Assembly: GCA_021414085.1 (NCBI GenBank)
Contig: JAIOPC010000009.1
Location: 62,001-126,000, forward strand
From: Actinomycetes bacterium
Lineage (GTDB): Bacteria; Actinomycetota; Acidimicrobiia; Acidimicrobiales; Ilumatobacteraceae
Length of the DNA stretch: 64,000 nt
Reading direction: 5' to 3'
This document shows positions 35,521 to 44,448 of this stretch, piece after piece. The notes beneath the pieces were generated by a model that did not search any database, was not told where the DNA came from, and worked only from the letters and a program-made list of their open reading frames with translations. Every line of letters starts with the position of its first letter. Position 1 is the stretch's first letter. Made by a program: the position numbers and the translations under genes.

Positions 35521-36681
35521 TCAGTTGCACTCCGTGCAGTGAACGTCTTCTACGGGCGTGCCCGCGACCAGCGCGGCAACCCAATCGCGCAGCGATATGC
35601 CGTCGAGTGTCTCCGTGTAGAACCCCGGCTTGCCAAACACCGTGTGTGAGTCGCCAGGCGAGATGTAACTGAACAGCGTGACGCCGGACGCTTCGATCTG
35701 CGTTTCGTTCAGGTCGATCAAGGTCACCAAGTCGTCGGCATCGAAGCCGGCAAGGTTGCCGAAGAACACCTGCGTCTGGTCGAAAGCATAGTCGTGACGG
35801 GCAAACGTGATGTCGGGATCGTGAGCGCCGGCCCTGATGAAGAGACCAGGAAGGCTTTGGGTTTCGGCCGTAACGTCGGCGTACTCCGGCCAATCGGGAA
35901 TCGACACGAGTGTGCCCCACAGCGTGCCGATGCCTGCGTTCAGGCTCGGTAGATCGGGGTATGCGCCGGACCCGTCGGCGATGACGGTGATGCGGGCATC
36001 GGGAAGTTCATCGGACAGCAAGCCGGCGTACAGCGGGGTCGGGGCCGCGCCAGCACTCTCGCCAGTGACGACGACCTCGCTTGCGTCGGGAAACAACTCC
36101 ACCAACTTGGCGAGTGCGGTGGTGCCGTTCACCAAGCCGTTGTGGTGCACGACAACGTTCTCGCCGCTGGCACCTGGGCCATAGTCGTGGACCGCGTTAC
36201 CAATGTGCAGGTCGCCGGTGCAGTAGGGCACATACACGACCGAGTAGTCGCCAAACGGATTGTCTGCGTTGTCGAAGTCGAAGATGCCCTCGCCGTCGGC
36301 AAGGTCGCCTGGGCCGCGCACCGTGGTGCTGTACGCAGGGTCACCCGGATCGCAGGTGACGACGTCGAAGCACGCCCCGCCACCCTGGAAGAAGAACATC
36401 ACTTTGGCGGGGTCGGCCTTGCGGACGAAGAACGAGAACTCGCTGCCGTCGCTGCACATGCAGTCCGATGGGGCGACGACCGTTTCCCACTGCTCTGGTG
36501 CCGCGGTTGTCGTCGGCGCCTCGGTTGCAGCCGGTGCGTCGGTGACAACTACCGCCGCAGTGGTAGCGACGGTTTCGGTCGTCGCAGATTTGTCGTCGCT
36601 GCACGCCAACGGCAGCAGCAAGACGAGAGTGAGCACAAGAAGGCTTGGACGCTTCAACAACGGCGGGTGAATGAACGACAT
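35521..36681 (-). CDS. Secreted pectin-acetylesterase-like alpha/beta hydrolase lipoprotein
   Basis: A 386-residue lipoprotein with the signal LLVLTLVLLLPLACSDD, a Thr/Ala-rich linker to about residue 65, then an alpha/beta hydrolase. FFFQGGGACFD resembles the oxyanion region and VVTGESAGAAPTPLYAG carries the nucleophile elbow G-E-S-A-G of the pectinacetylesterase (notum) family; a late DSHTVFG supplies the histidine. It acts outside the cell on an ester; the natural substrate is unknown. Cysteines (CMCSD, CDPGD, CTECN) suggest disulphides. Confidence 0.8.
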   Translation of the reverse strand: MSFIHPPLLKRPSLLVLTLVLLLPLACSDDKSATTETVATTAAVVVTDAPAATEAPTTTAAPEQWETVVAPSDCMCSDGSEFSFFVRKADPAKVMFFFQGGGACFDVVTCDPGDPAYSTTVRGPGDLADGEGIFDFDNADNPFGDYSVVYVPYCTGDLHIGNAVHDYGPGASGENVVVHHNGLVNGTTALAKLVELFPDASEVVVTGESAGAAPTPLYAGLLSDELPDARITVIADGSGAYPDLPSLNAGIGTLWGTLVSIPDWPEYADVTAETQSLPGLFIRAGAHDPDITFARHDYAFDQTQVFFGNLAGFDADDLVTLIDLNETQIEASGVTLFSYISPGDSHTVFGKPGFYTETLDGISLRDWVAALVAGTPVEDVHCTECN

Positions 36682-36715
36682 ACGCCAACGTTAACGAACC
36701 ACCCACGCGAGGTTG

Positions 36716-38212
36716 TTACTGACCCTCGGCCAACGAATAGACGACCAGATCAGAAACTCGCGTTAACGCGCCTTCGGTTGTGTCGTAGCGATAGATCGCA
36801 CCAGCTCCGCTGGACGCATACGAGTAGCAGATCGCACTGCCGTCGCTGAGCACTGTGGGGCAGTACGTCTGCGAATCGGTCGTCAACAACGCGAACGACT
36901 GAGTGTCGTAGGGCATTAGCCAGATCGACTGGCCGCCGTCGCTCTTGTATTGCGTGAGCAGCAGACCAGCTCGTTGAAACTCGAGAGAGAACTCGCCCTG
37001 GGTCGCGGCCGTCGACGGCAGGGGGATGATCTCGCCCGTAGCGACATTCAAGAGTGAGTCGTACGTGACCGGATCGCCGACGTCGGTCGAAAACACGACA
37101 TAGCGCGCAGTCCCCTGACCAGATGACGACTGAAACGAATCGCCATGGCCAAGGAGTTCGCCTACTCCGTTGAGTGGCAGGCGCCAATACGAGGATGTCT
37201 CCGAGTCGAGCACCAGCAGACTTTGATCGGCGAGCAGCCAGCTAGCTACGCCGCGGGTCGCCGTCTTTTGCGGGATTACGTACGTCATCGCCGGCGCGGA
37301 GCCGGAGATCGGCGTCAACGTGAGGGGGCAATCAGTTTCGCAGGCGTAGCTATAGGTCATTGTCCGATCACCGGTCAACCACAACCCGATGCTGGAGTCA
37401 TTCGAACGATGATTGTTGGTCGGACTGCCATCGGCGGCAATGACGTCGCCGGTGCGAAAGTCGATCCAAACATCCCCATTCGCGTCGGTGCGAACGTGAT
37501 CGTAATTCGAGTACGAATACACGGTGCGATCGGTACCGGTGGTGAGGTCTCGCTCCATCACGTTCGACGATGTGCCATCCCCCGATGTAGTAACGAACCG
37601 CAGGTATTGCCCGTCGGCGGAGAACCTGGCCGCCCACGGAAGGTCGGCCGTGTTTGCTGAAAGCAGCGTTGCCTGCGCCGTCGCCGAGTTAATCAGCACG
37701 GCTGCTTCGGAAACGCCGTAGAAGTATCGAATCACCAAGTACGGGTCGCTCACCGCGACCAACGACCAGCCATTGCTGGGCACGGCCATCTCGACGGCAG
37801 GAAAGTCGACTTGGGTCGCAGTGGTCGGCGTCAGCGAAAAAGCCGTCGGGGTGTCGCCCGCCATGTACATAGCCACTGCTGTCTCGTCGCCGACTTGCCA
37901 CAACCCGAAATTGTTGAGGGTCGTTGGATCGGGAGTGTCCACAAGGACGTTGCTGTGGCCGTTGGTGTCGACTGCAACGATCTGCGCTGGGTCTTGCTGC
38001 CACGCCCACGTCCACTGCGGTGCGACCGCGACCGTCGTGGATGTAGTCGTTGCCGCGATCGAAGTCGTCGCGCTGGCGGTTGACGAGGTGGTAGCGCCTA
38101 CAGAATCGGAACTGCTTGAGGTAGGTGTCGAGGCCTCCGAGTCACCACCCGAACAGCCGACAATGAACATCAAGGCCGCAACGACTGGGGTCACTCGCAA
38201 CGTCGCGGCCAT
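36716..38212 (-). CDS. Lipoprotein with beta-propeller-like (TolB/WD-like) repeats
   Basis: About 498 residues from ATG 38212 (an in-frame ATG at 38236 is less likely, as the signal starts MAATLRVTPVVAALMFIVGCSGG). After the lipobox there is a Ser/Thr-rich linker to about residue 65. The rest alternates short strands with motifs such as AARFSADGQYLRFVTTSGD and GTARYVVFSTDVGDP that recur in the manner of a beta propeller. No enzyme motif is seen. It is the last core gene before the island and ends the chromosomal segment at attL. Confidence 0.6.
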   Translation of the reverse strand: MAATLRVTPVVAALMFIVGCSGGDSEASTPTSSSSDSVGATTSSTASATTSIAATTTSTTVAVAPQWTWAWQQDPAQIVAVDTNGHSNVLVDTPDPTTLNNFGLWQVGDETAVAMYMAGDTPTAFSLTPTTATQVDFPAVEMAVPSNGWSLVAVSDPYLVIRYFYGVSEAAVLINSATAQATLLSANTADLPWAARFSADGQYLRFVTTSGDGTSSNVMERDLTTGTDRTVYSYSNYDHVRTDANGDVWIDFRTGDVIAADGSPTNNHRSNDSSIGLWLTGDRTMTYSYACETDCPLTLTPISGSAPAMTYVIPQKTATRGVASWLLADQSLLVLDSETSSYWRLPLNGVGELLGHGDSFQSSSGQGTARYVVFSTDVGDPVTYDSLLNVATGEIIPLPSTAATQGEFSLEFQRAGLLLTQYKSDGGQSIWLMPYDTQSFALLTTDSQTYCPTVLSDGSAICYSYASSGAGAIYRYDTTEGALTRVSDLVVYSLAEGQ

Positions 38213-38291
38213 CGATGGGGACGATACATTACGCAACTCGTTTTGGTGCTCGATCTTGTCCTGGCCAGGCCGTGACTCAGGTCCGAAAATG

Positions 38292-38365
38292 CAACAAACC
38301 CCCTGGTGAGGGGGCTTGTTCGTGGTCGAGACCGGCGTCGATCCGGTGACCCTACGCTTTTCAGG
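38292..38365. repeat. attL: 74-bp direct repeat of the tRNA-Phe 3' region
   Basis: This copy matches 60659-60732 at 73 of 74 positions (G at 38308 versus C at 60675). It holds the tRNA-Phe 3' half from the anticodon loop onwards plus the terminator hairpin, but the 5' half of the tRNA is absent, so it is a displaced fragment and not a tRNA gene. Confidence 0.93.
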
Positions 38366-38443
38366 GCTGTGAACAGAACCTTCCGAGTTGTGCGGTAAAC
38401 TTTCTCAAAGTGAACGAGATCACACCACCCGACACCGCTGACG

Positions 38444-38551
38444 ATGACTCGGCCCGATAGCACGATTGCTTCTCAACTAATCCTGGCAAACAATCCGAAG
38501 AAGCGACCAAAGAAGCCAAAGCGCAGGGGCGCTGCGGAAGCAGATGACTGA
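38444..38551 (+). CDS. Possible small basic protein (35 aa) coupled to the next gene
   Basis: An ATG-initiated frame of 35 codons starts MTRPDSTIASQLILANN and continues with a Lys/Arg-rich stretch (PKKRPKKPKRRG). It ends 8 bp inside the following membrane protein gene, an overlap that suggests translational coupling. The family is unknown. It is short enough to be chance, so confidence is low. Confidence 0.35.
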   Translation: MTRPDSTIASQLILANNPKKRPKKPKRRGAAEADD

Positions 38552-39107
38552 GAACGTTTCGGACGTCGAGGAGCTGCTCGACACTCTCTTGGAGCGAGAG
38601 ATCACGTTAACTATCGAGCTGGCCGGGCGAACTCAGGCGCGAGCGCTCGGCATAGCAGGCACGACAGGACTTCTGCTCACACTGGTAACGGTGACGTTTC
38701 CCAGCGATCTCGGTCTAGAGCGCCTGGGACGTGAATACCAAGTCGCGGTCTGGACGTACATGGCTCTGTCGTTGATCAGCCTCGTCGCCAGCACAATCGC
38801 CGCATGGCCATCGGTCGTCACGACATATGAAGCGGACTGGTTCCGCTTGGGACTCCTTGGGAACGACAAGCCGAGTCGGAATCTTGTCGAAGGCGAATTC
38901 TATTCGCTTATGCGAGACGCCCGAGCGACACGGATTAGCACGTTTGACGATCTTCAGAAGGCCCAGAGCAGCAAGAGCAAGGCACTGGCGGTAAGTCTCG
39001 TGACTTTTCTCTTGGCACTCGTGGTTCTCGCCCCCACTGTGGCGGTCGCGTGGAGCGATCACACGCCGTCCAACTCGCCGTCCGAGCATTGCACGCTGAA
39101 CGATTAG
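38544..39107 (+). CDS. Three-helix membrane protein of unknown function
   Basis: A 187-residue protein with predicted helices near 35-53, 68-88 and 146-169 and a cytoplasmic loop of about 55 residues between the second and third. The N-terminal part is acidic and amphipathic (SDVEELLDTLLEREITLTIELAG). I do not recognise the family. The size and topology resemble small membrane effectors found in antiphage islands (for example Pycsar or CBASS membrane proteins), but no nucleotide cyclase is encoded nearby, so this is only a resemblance. It is the first full island gene after attL. Confidence 0.55.
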   Translation: MTENVSDVEELLDTLLEREITLTIELAGRTQARALGIAGTTGLLLTLVTVTFPSDLGLERLGREYQVAVWTYMALSLISLVASTIAAWPSVVTTYEADWFRLGLLGNDKPSRNLVEGEFYSLMRDARATRISTFDDLQKAQSSKSKALAVSLVTFLLALVVLAPTVAVAWSDHTPSNSPSEHCTLND

Positions 39108-39119
39108 CCATCGGTCAAC

Positions 39120-40854
39120 TCAGCGCCCGGTCGCGTACTTAGCTCTCGCCGTGACGGCGACTGGGTCGGAATGCCAAGGTTTCGTGGCGTGATAGCGCCC
39201 ACTGGCAATAGCTTCGGTGGAATCGGTGACCTGCCAGCCTCCAGTCTCCAAACGAATGAGACCTGGAAGCCGGACCAACGAGACCTTCTGATCCCGCTCA
39301 TCGACATCCGTTGCGTCCAGGACCACGAGGCCAATCACGCTCGGCTTCCCATCGACACGCAGTGAGCGCCTCATCACCTCGACGACCCAAACAAATTTGG
39401 GCATTGCTGCCATGCGGACAATCTGCGCTGCTTTGGGATCTAGGTCACCGTACAAACTCTGAAATCCTCGTTTGAAATCCGACGACGTGATGGCGTAGCT
39501 GCGCACACTCACGTCGGATGACCCGTCTGACGCCTGGCAGGCGGCGAGGCTCTCCTGCAAGGAGTCCAGATGTTCTTGGTCAATCGACACGGTTTCGGTT
39601 TCGGTTTTCTCTTCTTCGGATAGTGCATCGGCAACCAGGTTCCCGAGAGCCTCGTAGAAGTGCAATCCGCCTCTTTCCTCGGCTGCACTGCCGCTCACCC
39701 AGAGTCCTGGTGGCAGAGGAATGAACACCGCGGCATCGCCAGCCATGACTTCTCTCACAAGGTCATGCACGTTCAAGAAGTCGAACGGGCCCCTTTGATC
39801 ATCCGCAACTACGAATGCTCGAACCGAAGATTCAGATTCATCTGGCGGGAACTCTGTAAAGTCCGCGTTGCGGAGGTAGCCGACGATGACGACCGTGTGA
39901 TCTCCCCTGCGAACCACGGCGGGAAACCCTGAGTTGAGGTATTGGCAGATCTCCCGCGTGACGCCCTCGCGAACCCAGAACATGTCGCGATCGCGTACTA
40001 GGTCAGTCACCTCGCGGTCGCGAGGCACATCGGCGATCTGGCGACCGGCGTCAGACCTCTCTTCCTTCTCCGTGGCTCGCTCCAGAGCTTCGAGGTACAA
40101 CTCATGCAATCGCGTTTGACAACGGCGGTACCAACTCTTGTCCGTCTCCCCAGCGTTGCGATCGACCCCGACGCAATCGGTTTGCCTCGTCCAGAGGCTC
40201 CAATGCTCTTTGCGCTCGTAGTAACGCGGGAAGTGCGCGACGCGAAGGCTGGCGTACATATCAAGCAGCTCAACCGGAAGCCCTAGGCCCTCAAGTACGG
40301 TGGCGATCTCGGTGTCGAACAAACCGGATGAGGGCAAACGACGGCCCAACTGTGAAGCGTGGCCGTTGTGAAAGTCGGCAAGATACCTTCTCGGGGCGAG
40401 CCCACGGAGAACTGCCGTATGGTGCGCAATCCACGCGCTGACGTGAGCACACGCAGTCCGCTCGATCGGGCACCAACACCCTGTAGCCCAGAATCTTGCT
40501 TTCATCCAGCAACGCCAACAGATCTGAGTCGCTAGAAACCGAAACCGGTGCGGCGTCGCGCGCCGGCAATGCTTCAAGAAAGACAAGTCGTCGAGTAACG
40601 AGGCTTCCAACCGAGTGCCTACGCCGGATGGTTACTGCAGCGATTGACCGGAAGTCGGGGTCATAGTAGTTGCGCTCAACAATTGCATGCGACGCAACGT
40701 CGAGTCCCGCGAGGCAAGCGGAGAAAACGTCGGGCTTCTCGACGAGACTCTGAGGGCAGAGTTTCTCCGAGGTGAGCAGGTGCGCGAGGGATGGCCCCTC
40801 CGCCTTGAGGTCAATAAGGACATAGTCCTCCGCGTCAAAGACAACCTTTGGCAT
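39120..40854 (-). pseudogene. Papain-like cysteine peptidase-type protein interrupted by a frameshift
   Basis: Two overlapping minus-strand frames make up one gene of about 577 codons. The N-terminal part runs from ATG 40854 and shifts near 40470; the rest continues in another frame to the stop at 39120. Across the junction the reading goes from DESKILGYRVLVP to IERTACAHVSAW if one base is skipped, so one extra base is the simplest explanation. RTACAHVSAW (possible nucleophile Cys) and GDHTVVIVGYLRN (possible His) fit a papain/C39-like fold. A sequencing error or programmed frameshift would give an intact protein. The downstream half (DKSWYRRCQTRLHELYLEAL and on) is of unknown family. Confidence 0.6.
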
Positions 40855-40875
40855 CGCGTGACGTTCGAGACGAGA

Positions 40876-41076
40876 TTATCTACGAGCGCGAGCGCGAGCG
40901 CGAGCGCTGGCCCGGTCGCCGCGTGAGGGAACTCCGTAACGCTCTATGGCAATTCGGATGTTCTCGTCTTGGAGTCGCTCCGAGTCAGAAATCTCGCGCT
41001 CCGCTCTTTCCTCACCCACCAATTCAGACAACCGGCCTGCCCCGGCCAAGTGCTGAGAGATTCGGATTTCAGCCAT
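40876..41076 (-). CDS. Small Arg-rich hypothetical protein (66 aa)
   Basis: A 66-codon frame begins MAEIRISQHLAGAGRLSELV and ends in an Ala-Arg repeat encoded by tandem GAGCGC-type hexamers (about 40885-40911). It precedes the frameshifted gene by 21 bp on the same strand, consistent with an operon. The middle (ERAEREISDSERLQDENIRIAIERYG) is amphipathic and could be a coiled coil. No known family. Confidence 0.4.
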   Translation of the reverse strand: MAEIRISQHLAGAGRLSELVGEERAEREISDSERLQDENIRIAIERYGVPSRGDRASARARARARR

Positions 41077-41380
41077 GAGTAGGTGTCGCCTTCAGAGATG
41101 GAGTGCCGCCGCGCCCGACGGAAGGCTTTGACACGGTATCGGGGCGCGAGCCGACGATGCAACCGAATTCACAATCGATCAAAGTTCCGCCCATCGGCGT
41201 GTCCCCCCTCGTGGTCCTTCAGCTTGTGCGCTAAAGAATCGACAGGTTCTAGCACAACCTTGAGGGGTCAGAAGACCGCCAGATGGCCGAGAAGCCGCGG
41301 GACGCACAATGACAATGATGACACAGGGGGTAACCAAATAGACGTCATCTCAAACAGCGGTAGGCGCTTGATCAGCACTG
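41077..41380. other. Intergenic stretch without a recognised feature
   Basis: About 300 bp between the small minus-strand gene and the recombinase promoter. I found no convincing ORF, tRNA or strong hairpin; it should contain the promoter of the leftward genes. Confidence 0.5.
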
Positions 41381-41408
41381 TTGCGTTACTTTCAAGTATT
41401 GATACAAT
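41381..41408 (+). promoter_or_regulatory. Probable promoter of the serine recombinase
   Basis: TTGCGT (41381-41386) and TACAAT (41403-41408) are separated by 16 bp, and the GTG start lies 8 bp after the -10 element, implying an almost leaderless mRNA. The surrounding DNA is visibly AT-richer than the core genome. Confidence 0.5.
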
Positions 41409-41415
41409 TTGAGCA

Positions 41416-42108
41416 GTGAGGATCGCCGCCTACACCCGAGTTTCGACAGAAAAGCAGGTACGGGAGGGCTTTGGCTTAGACGCCCAACGAAGCGAGATTG
41501 CTCGGTGGGCGAAGGCCGAGGGACACCGGGTAATGCAGTGGTCAGCCGACGAAGGCATCAGCGGTGCGAACGGCATTGAGACCCGCGAAGGACTGTTCGA
41601 GGCGTTGGCGCTGGTGAAGTCCCGAGGTGCCGATGCTTTGGTTGTCACGTCACTCGACCGCCTCGCCCGACAAATGACGCAACAAGAAGGCGTGCTCGCG
41701 GAGGTTTGGAAGGTAGGAGGCAAGGTGTTCTCCCTCGGCGATGGCGGCGAGGTCTTGGAGGACGATCCCGACGATCCGATGCGAACTGCTATCCGCCAAA
41801 TGCGCGGTGTTTTCGCGCAGCTGGAACGCGGACTCATCCGGCAACGAATGGCGAAAGGTAAACGAGAGAAGTCCTCCCAAGGCGGTTACGTCGGAGGAGC
41901 GCCACCATTCGGATTCACCTCCGATCATCAAGGCAGCTTGGTAACCAACGCACAGACGCAGGCGACATTGGCGCGCATGGCTGAGCTTCGCCAGAGTGGC
42001 GAGAGCCTTCGCGGGATCATCACCGCTTTGCAGGCAGAGGGCCACCCAGCTCCGCGGGGCGGTCGATGGCATCCTGCTTCAGTCGCACGAATCCTCGCCC
42101 GCCGCTAG
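41416..42108 (+). CDS. Serine recombinase (resolvase/invertase family)
   Basis: A 230-residue protein with GTG start. The catalytic serine is S10 in AAYTRVSTEKQ, followed by resolvase-core features LVVTSLDRLARQ and the E-helix RGVFAQLERGLIRQRM. A shortened recombinase DNA-binding region follows (GGAPPFGF, then HPAPRGGRWHPASVARILARR). It is shorter than large serine integrases and longer than Tn3 resolvases. Since a tyrosine integrase sits at attR, this enzyme more likely handles internal inversion, dimer resolution or a second mobile unit. Confidence 0.85.
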   Translation: MRIAAYTRVSTEKQVREGFGLDAQRSEIARWAKAEGHRVMQWSADEGISGANGIETREGLFEALALVKSRGADALVVTSLDRLARQMTQQEGVLAEVWKVGGKVFSLGDGGEVLEDDPDDPMRTAIRQMRGVFAQLERGLIRQRMAKGKREKSSQGGYVGGAPPFGFTSDHQGSLVTNAQTQATLARMAELRQSGESLRGIITALQAEGHPAPRGGRWHPASVARILARR

Positions 42109-42161
42109 ACGCCAGTCGCCGCGGTTACTGACTGGTAGCGCTCGGCTCCGCGTCGGTCGAT

Positions 42162-42656
42162 CTAGCCAGTTGCTAACAAAGCCACTAGATCGTCGTATGC
42201 CGTCATCAAGGTTCCGTCCACATCCCGAGCCAACTGCGCCGGAGTCATGAACTCGTTGTTCGGCATCTCGTAGAATTCGGCGGAATCCGAGTACTTCACA
42301 ATGATGTTGAGGTACACCCTCATGAATTCGCTCCACTCCCGCACTCGGTCAAGCCTGCCAAAGGCCTCGAACTCGCTACTGAAACTTGCGGCGCTTTGCA
42401 GCGCCTGCAGACATTCGGCACTTGCCGGATACGCACGGCAGGTCGAATGCACATTGAAGATCGGCTGAAACGAGCGGTCCAACACGTCGAGCAGCGCGAC
42501 CCGGTTTGTCTCCAGCCACTCCGAATCGCTTTCAGTCGCCTGCGTTGATCTGTCCGATCCACCGTCGCCGCATCCCAATAGAAGTCCAGCCGCCACGAAC
42601 AGAGCCGCCACCGTCGCCGACCTCCGCTGCGACCGTTGACGATTGCGCGCGCGCAT
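42162..42656 (-). CDS. Small secreted lipoprotein of unknown function
   Basis: About 164 residues from ATG 42656, chosen because it places a basic n-region directly before the signal ATVAALFVAAGLLLGCGDG (lipobox LLGC). The mature part is helical with two further cysteines in TCRAYPASAECLQAL. No family is recognised. It is convergent with the serine recombinase gene and divergent from the XRE regulator. Confidence 0.6.
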   Translation of the reverse strand: MRARNRQRSQRRSATVAALFVAAGLLLGCGDGGSDRSTQATESDSEWLETNRVALLDVLDRSFQPIFNVHSTCRAYPASAECLQALQSAASFSSEFEAFGRLDRVREWSEFMRVYLNIIVKYSDSAEFYEMPNNEFMTPAQLARDVDGTLMTAYDDLVALLATG

Positions 42657-42762
42657 GCACGTCGGGTGACCCTGCCGAGTCCGGCGCGTCCATTTGTTCG
42701 GTTGGTGTTGAAAGACTGGCATTTTTCGCTCCCTTGAAGGATCGTCAGACAGCACTCTATTT

Positions 42763-42785
42763 GTACACGGTCGATTAGTACACGG
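42763..42785. promoter_or_regulatory. Direct-repeat operator candidate (two GTACACGG boxes)
   Basis: GTACACGG occurs at 42763-42770 and again at 42778-42785, a 15-bp period, in the intergenic region between the lipoprotein gene and the XRE regulator, about 22 bp before the regulator's start. It is a natural candidate for autoregulation by that protein. Confidence 0.4.
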
Positions 42786-42807
42786 CTAACCGTCATCGTT
42801 TCACAGC

Positions 42808-43083
42808 GTGACAACCGCACGCACCGACCGCCTCGCCGCCGCTGAATTCGGTAAACGAGTACGTGCGGCCCGCGAAAACGTTGGTCTGACTCAAGAGTCC
42901 TTGGCTGAGCGGATTGGTTCCCATCGGACGTTCCCTGGTGCCATCGAACGCGGTGAGGTTGGTCCGACACTGACTTCAATCATCCGATTAGCGGCAGCTC
43001 TAGAGGTAGACCCATCCGTCCTTGTACGAGGAATCAAACCCGCAGGACGACGCGGCACAGCACGGCCACGTCGAAGGGCTTAG
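42808..43083 (+). CDS. XRE-family helix-turn-helix regulator
   Basis: A 91-residue protein with GTG start. The HTH is AEFGKRVRAARENVGLTQESLAERIGSHRTFPGAIERGE followed by TSIIRLAAALEV, a standard lambda-Cro-like fold, and an Arg-rich C-terminus (GRRGTARPRRRA) that may add DNA contacts. Such proteins control restriction-modification or excision genes in islands. The direct repeats just upstream are its likely operator. The 238 bp that follow it hold no feature I can support. Confidence 0.85.
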   Translation: MTTARTDRLAAAEFGKRVRAARENVGLTQESLAERIGSHRTFPGAIERGEVGPTLTSIIRLAAALEVDPSVLVRGIKPAGRRGTARPRRRA

Positions 43084-43321
43084 CGACACCGCGGGTTACC
43101 ACGTTTCCCACCCAGTCGTACGACGCCATCGAGGCACCTCAGCGCCACGGCGTAGCGCTCGGCGCACGTTCAGCCGATGCCGCCGCTGGATTCGTCGGCG
43201 AACGGACTTGTGTTCCTTGTCAACGTTGGCCAACACACTCAATCGCCTTCTGGCAGTCATCCTGGTGGACGATACCCAAGGACCACGACGGGCCGCGCCA
43301 GCCCACGCCGAGCGCCAACGC

Positions 43322-43912
43322 TCATCCTTCGGGAGTTACCGGAACGAGGTCGGCGATCTCGTGGCCACCCATCGTCTGATTCATCACGAACTGATCCCGT
43401 TCATGAACAGTGCTGATTCCAATCAACTCTCGACTGGTCGTTGTTGCGAGCGTCTCCGTAAACATTCGGTAAGCGGCTGCCTTGTGCCACGAGGTTCGTC
43501 TTGCCATTTGCTGCCCGAACACACCACCGATGGCCCATCGATCCATGATCGGGAATGACGCTGGTGCGACAGTCGCCAGAATCGCAGTTGCCATCGGATA
43601 GCCAACTCCCTGAAGCCCAAGCAGACCGGACTTCACTGTCTGGTCGCCGACAGCTCGTCGCACATCGGCTTCCCACCTGTTCCAATCGGTGAGATCACTA
43701 ATGACGTTGTGATTTCTGTACGGCGCTATCGCTGCCATCAGTAGGCGGGTCTGGTCAACAATCGTGTCTTCGTCGTTGAGTGACAGCAAAGCGACCCCCT
43801 TCGCTGACTTCCATGCAGCGATGCGTAGCAACTGCCACGGTGTGATGTAGCCCTGCGCCCAGACCGCATCGCGCGACTGCGGACGCTCTTGGTATGGCTT
43901 GCGCTTAGACAT
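43322..43912 (-). CDS. HhH-GPD-like DNA-glycosylase-fold protein
   Basis: A 196-residue protein. The segment GLLGLQGVGYPMATAILATV is a helix-hairpin-helix and is followed by FPIMDRWAIGGVFG, where the Asp has the position of the catalytic residue of the HhH-GPD glycosylase superfamily. No 4Fe-4S cysteine cluster is present. It could remove a modified base or merely bind DNA. It is the last gene of the minus-strand run that starts with hsdM-hsdS, so a role connected with base modification is plausible. Confidence 0.6.
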   Translation of the reverse strand: MSKRKPYQERPQSRDAVWAQGYITPWQLLRIAAWKSAKGVALLSLNDEDTIVDQTRLLMAAIAPYRNHNVISDLTDWNRWEADVRRAVGDQTVKSGLLGLQGVGYPMATAILATVAPASFPIMDRWAIGGVFGQQMARRTSWHKAAAYRMFTETLATTTSRELIGISTVHERDQFVMNQTMGGHEIADLVPVTPEG

Positions 43913-43935
43913 CGTTGCGCCTCAGAGTCGGATCA

Positions 43936-44424
43936 CTAATCGCACTCGCCCAGCCCTCGCTCGACGGGCGAGTCGGGCACCAATTCGCTCAGTCGTTCCC
44001 GCAGAAGTTCAAACTGACCATTCGACGACGCGGATAGGTCTGCCCAAGCTGCCATGAACGCAGGCTTCCGGAAATTGCTGGTGATGCCCTCAGCCCACTC
44101 ATTCCAGGTTTCTGCAGTGATCTGACCACGAGTGTTGTAGTAGCACTCTTGCTCGCAAAGCTCGAAGTAGTCGTAGAACGCTCGCCGGGTGCGACGGCTT
44201 GATCTGTCATAGACAGCCCCGAGAAGTACCTCCAGCGGGATCCGACGAACGCAGTCGTCATAGCGGGTCGAGAAACGCAGCTCGAACTCCGCACGCTCTC
44301 GGGATTGTTCCGAGGCGCGCTGGGCCTTCGCTTCCTTAAGTTGAATCCATGCGAGGAAGATGCCGAATGCAGTAGCTGTGCCAGCCGCCGCCGAGATGAC
44401 TTCAAATACCATCAACTCGTTCAC
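43936..44424 (-). CDS. Single-helix membrane protein, DUF4760-like
   Basis: A 162-residue protein with one N-terminal helix (EVISAAAGTATAFGIFLAWIQL) and a basic, helical cytoplasmic domain starting KEAKAQRASEQSRERAEFELRF. The pattern, a single helix followed by a coiled segment and an aromatic-rich domain (FYDYFELCEQECYYN), resembles poorly characterised proteins often found in defence islands. Function unknown. It lies 24 bp after the zinc-ribbon nuclease gene. Confidence 0.55.
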   Translation of the reverse strand: MNELMVFEVISAAAGTATAFGIFLAWIQLKEAKAQRASEQSRERAEFELRFSTRYDDCVRRIPLEVLLGAVYDRSSRRTRRAFYDYFELCEQECYYNTRGQITAETWNEWAEGITSNFRKPAFMAAWADLSASSNGQFELLRERLSELVPDSPVERGLGECD

Positions 44425-44448
44425 CGCCGCTTCGCAGGTACATGAACT

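Noticed and set aside
38292-38365. tRNA-like sequence at attL
   Set aside because: Only the 3' half and the terminator are present; the 5' half and a complete cloverleaf are missing, so it is an attachment-site remnant.
40885-40911. GAGCGC tandem repeat as a regulatory site
   Set aside because: It encodes an Ala-Arg repeat at the end of a small ORF and shows no symmetry or further copies, so a regulatory role is unsupported.
43022-43558. A 178-codon plus-strand frame after the XRE gene
   Set aside because: It overlaps the end of the XRE gene and is largely antisense to the HhH-GPD-like gene; no motif and no ribosome site.
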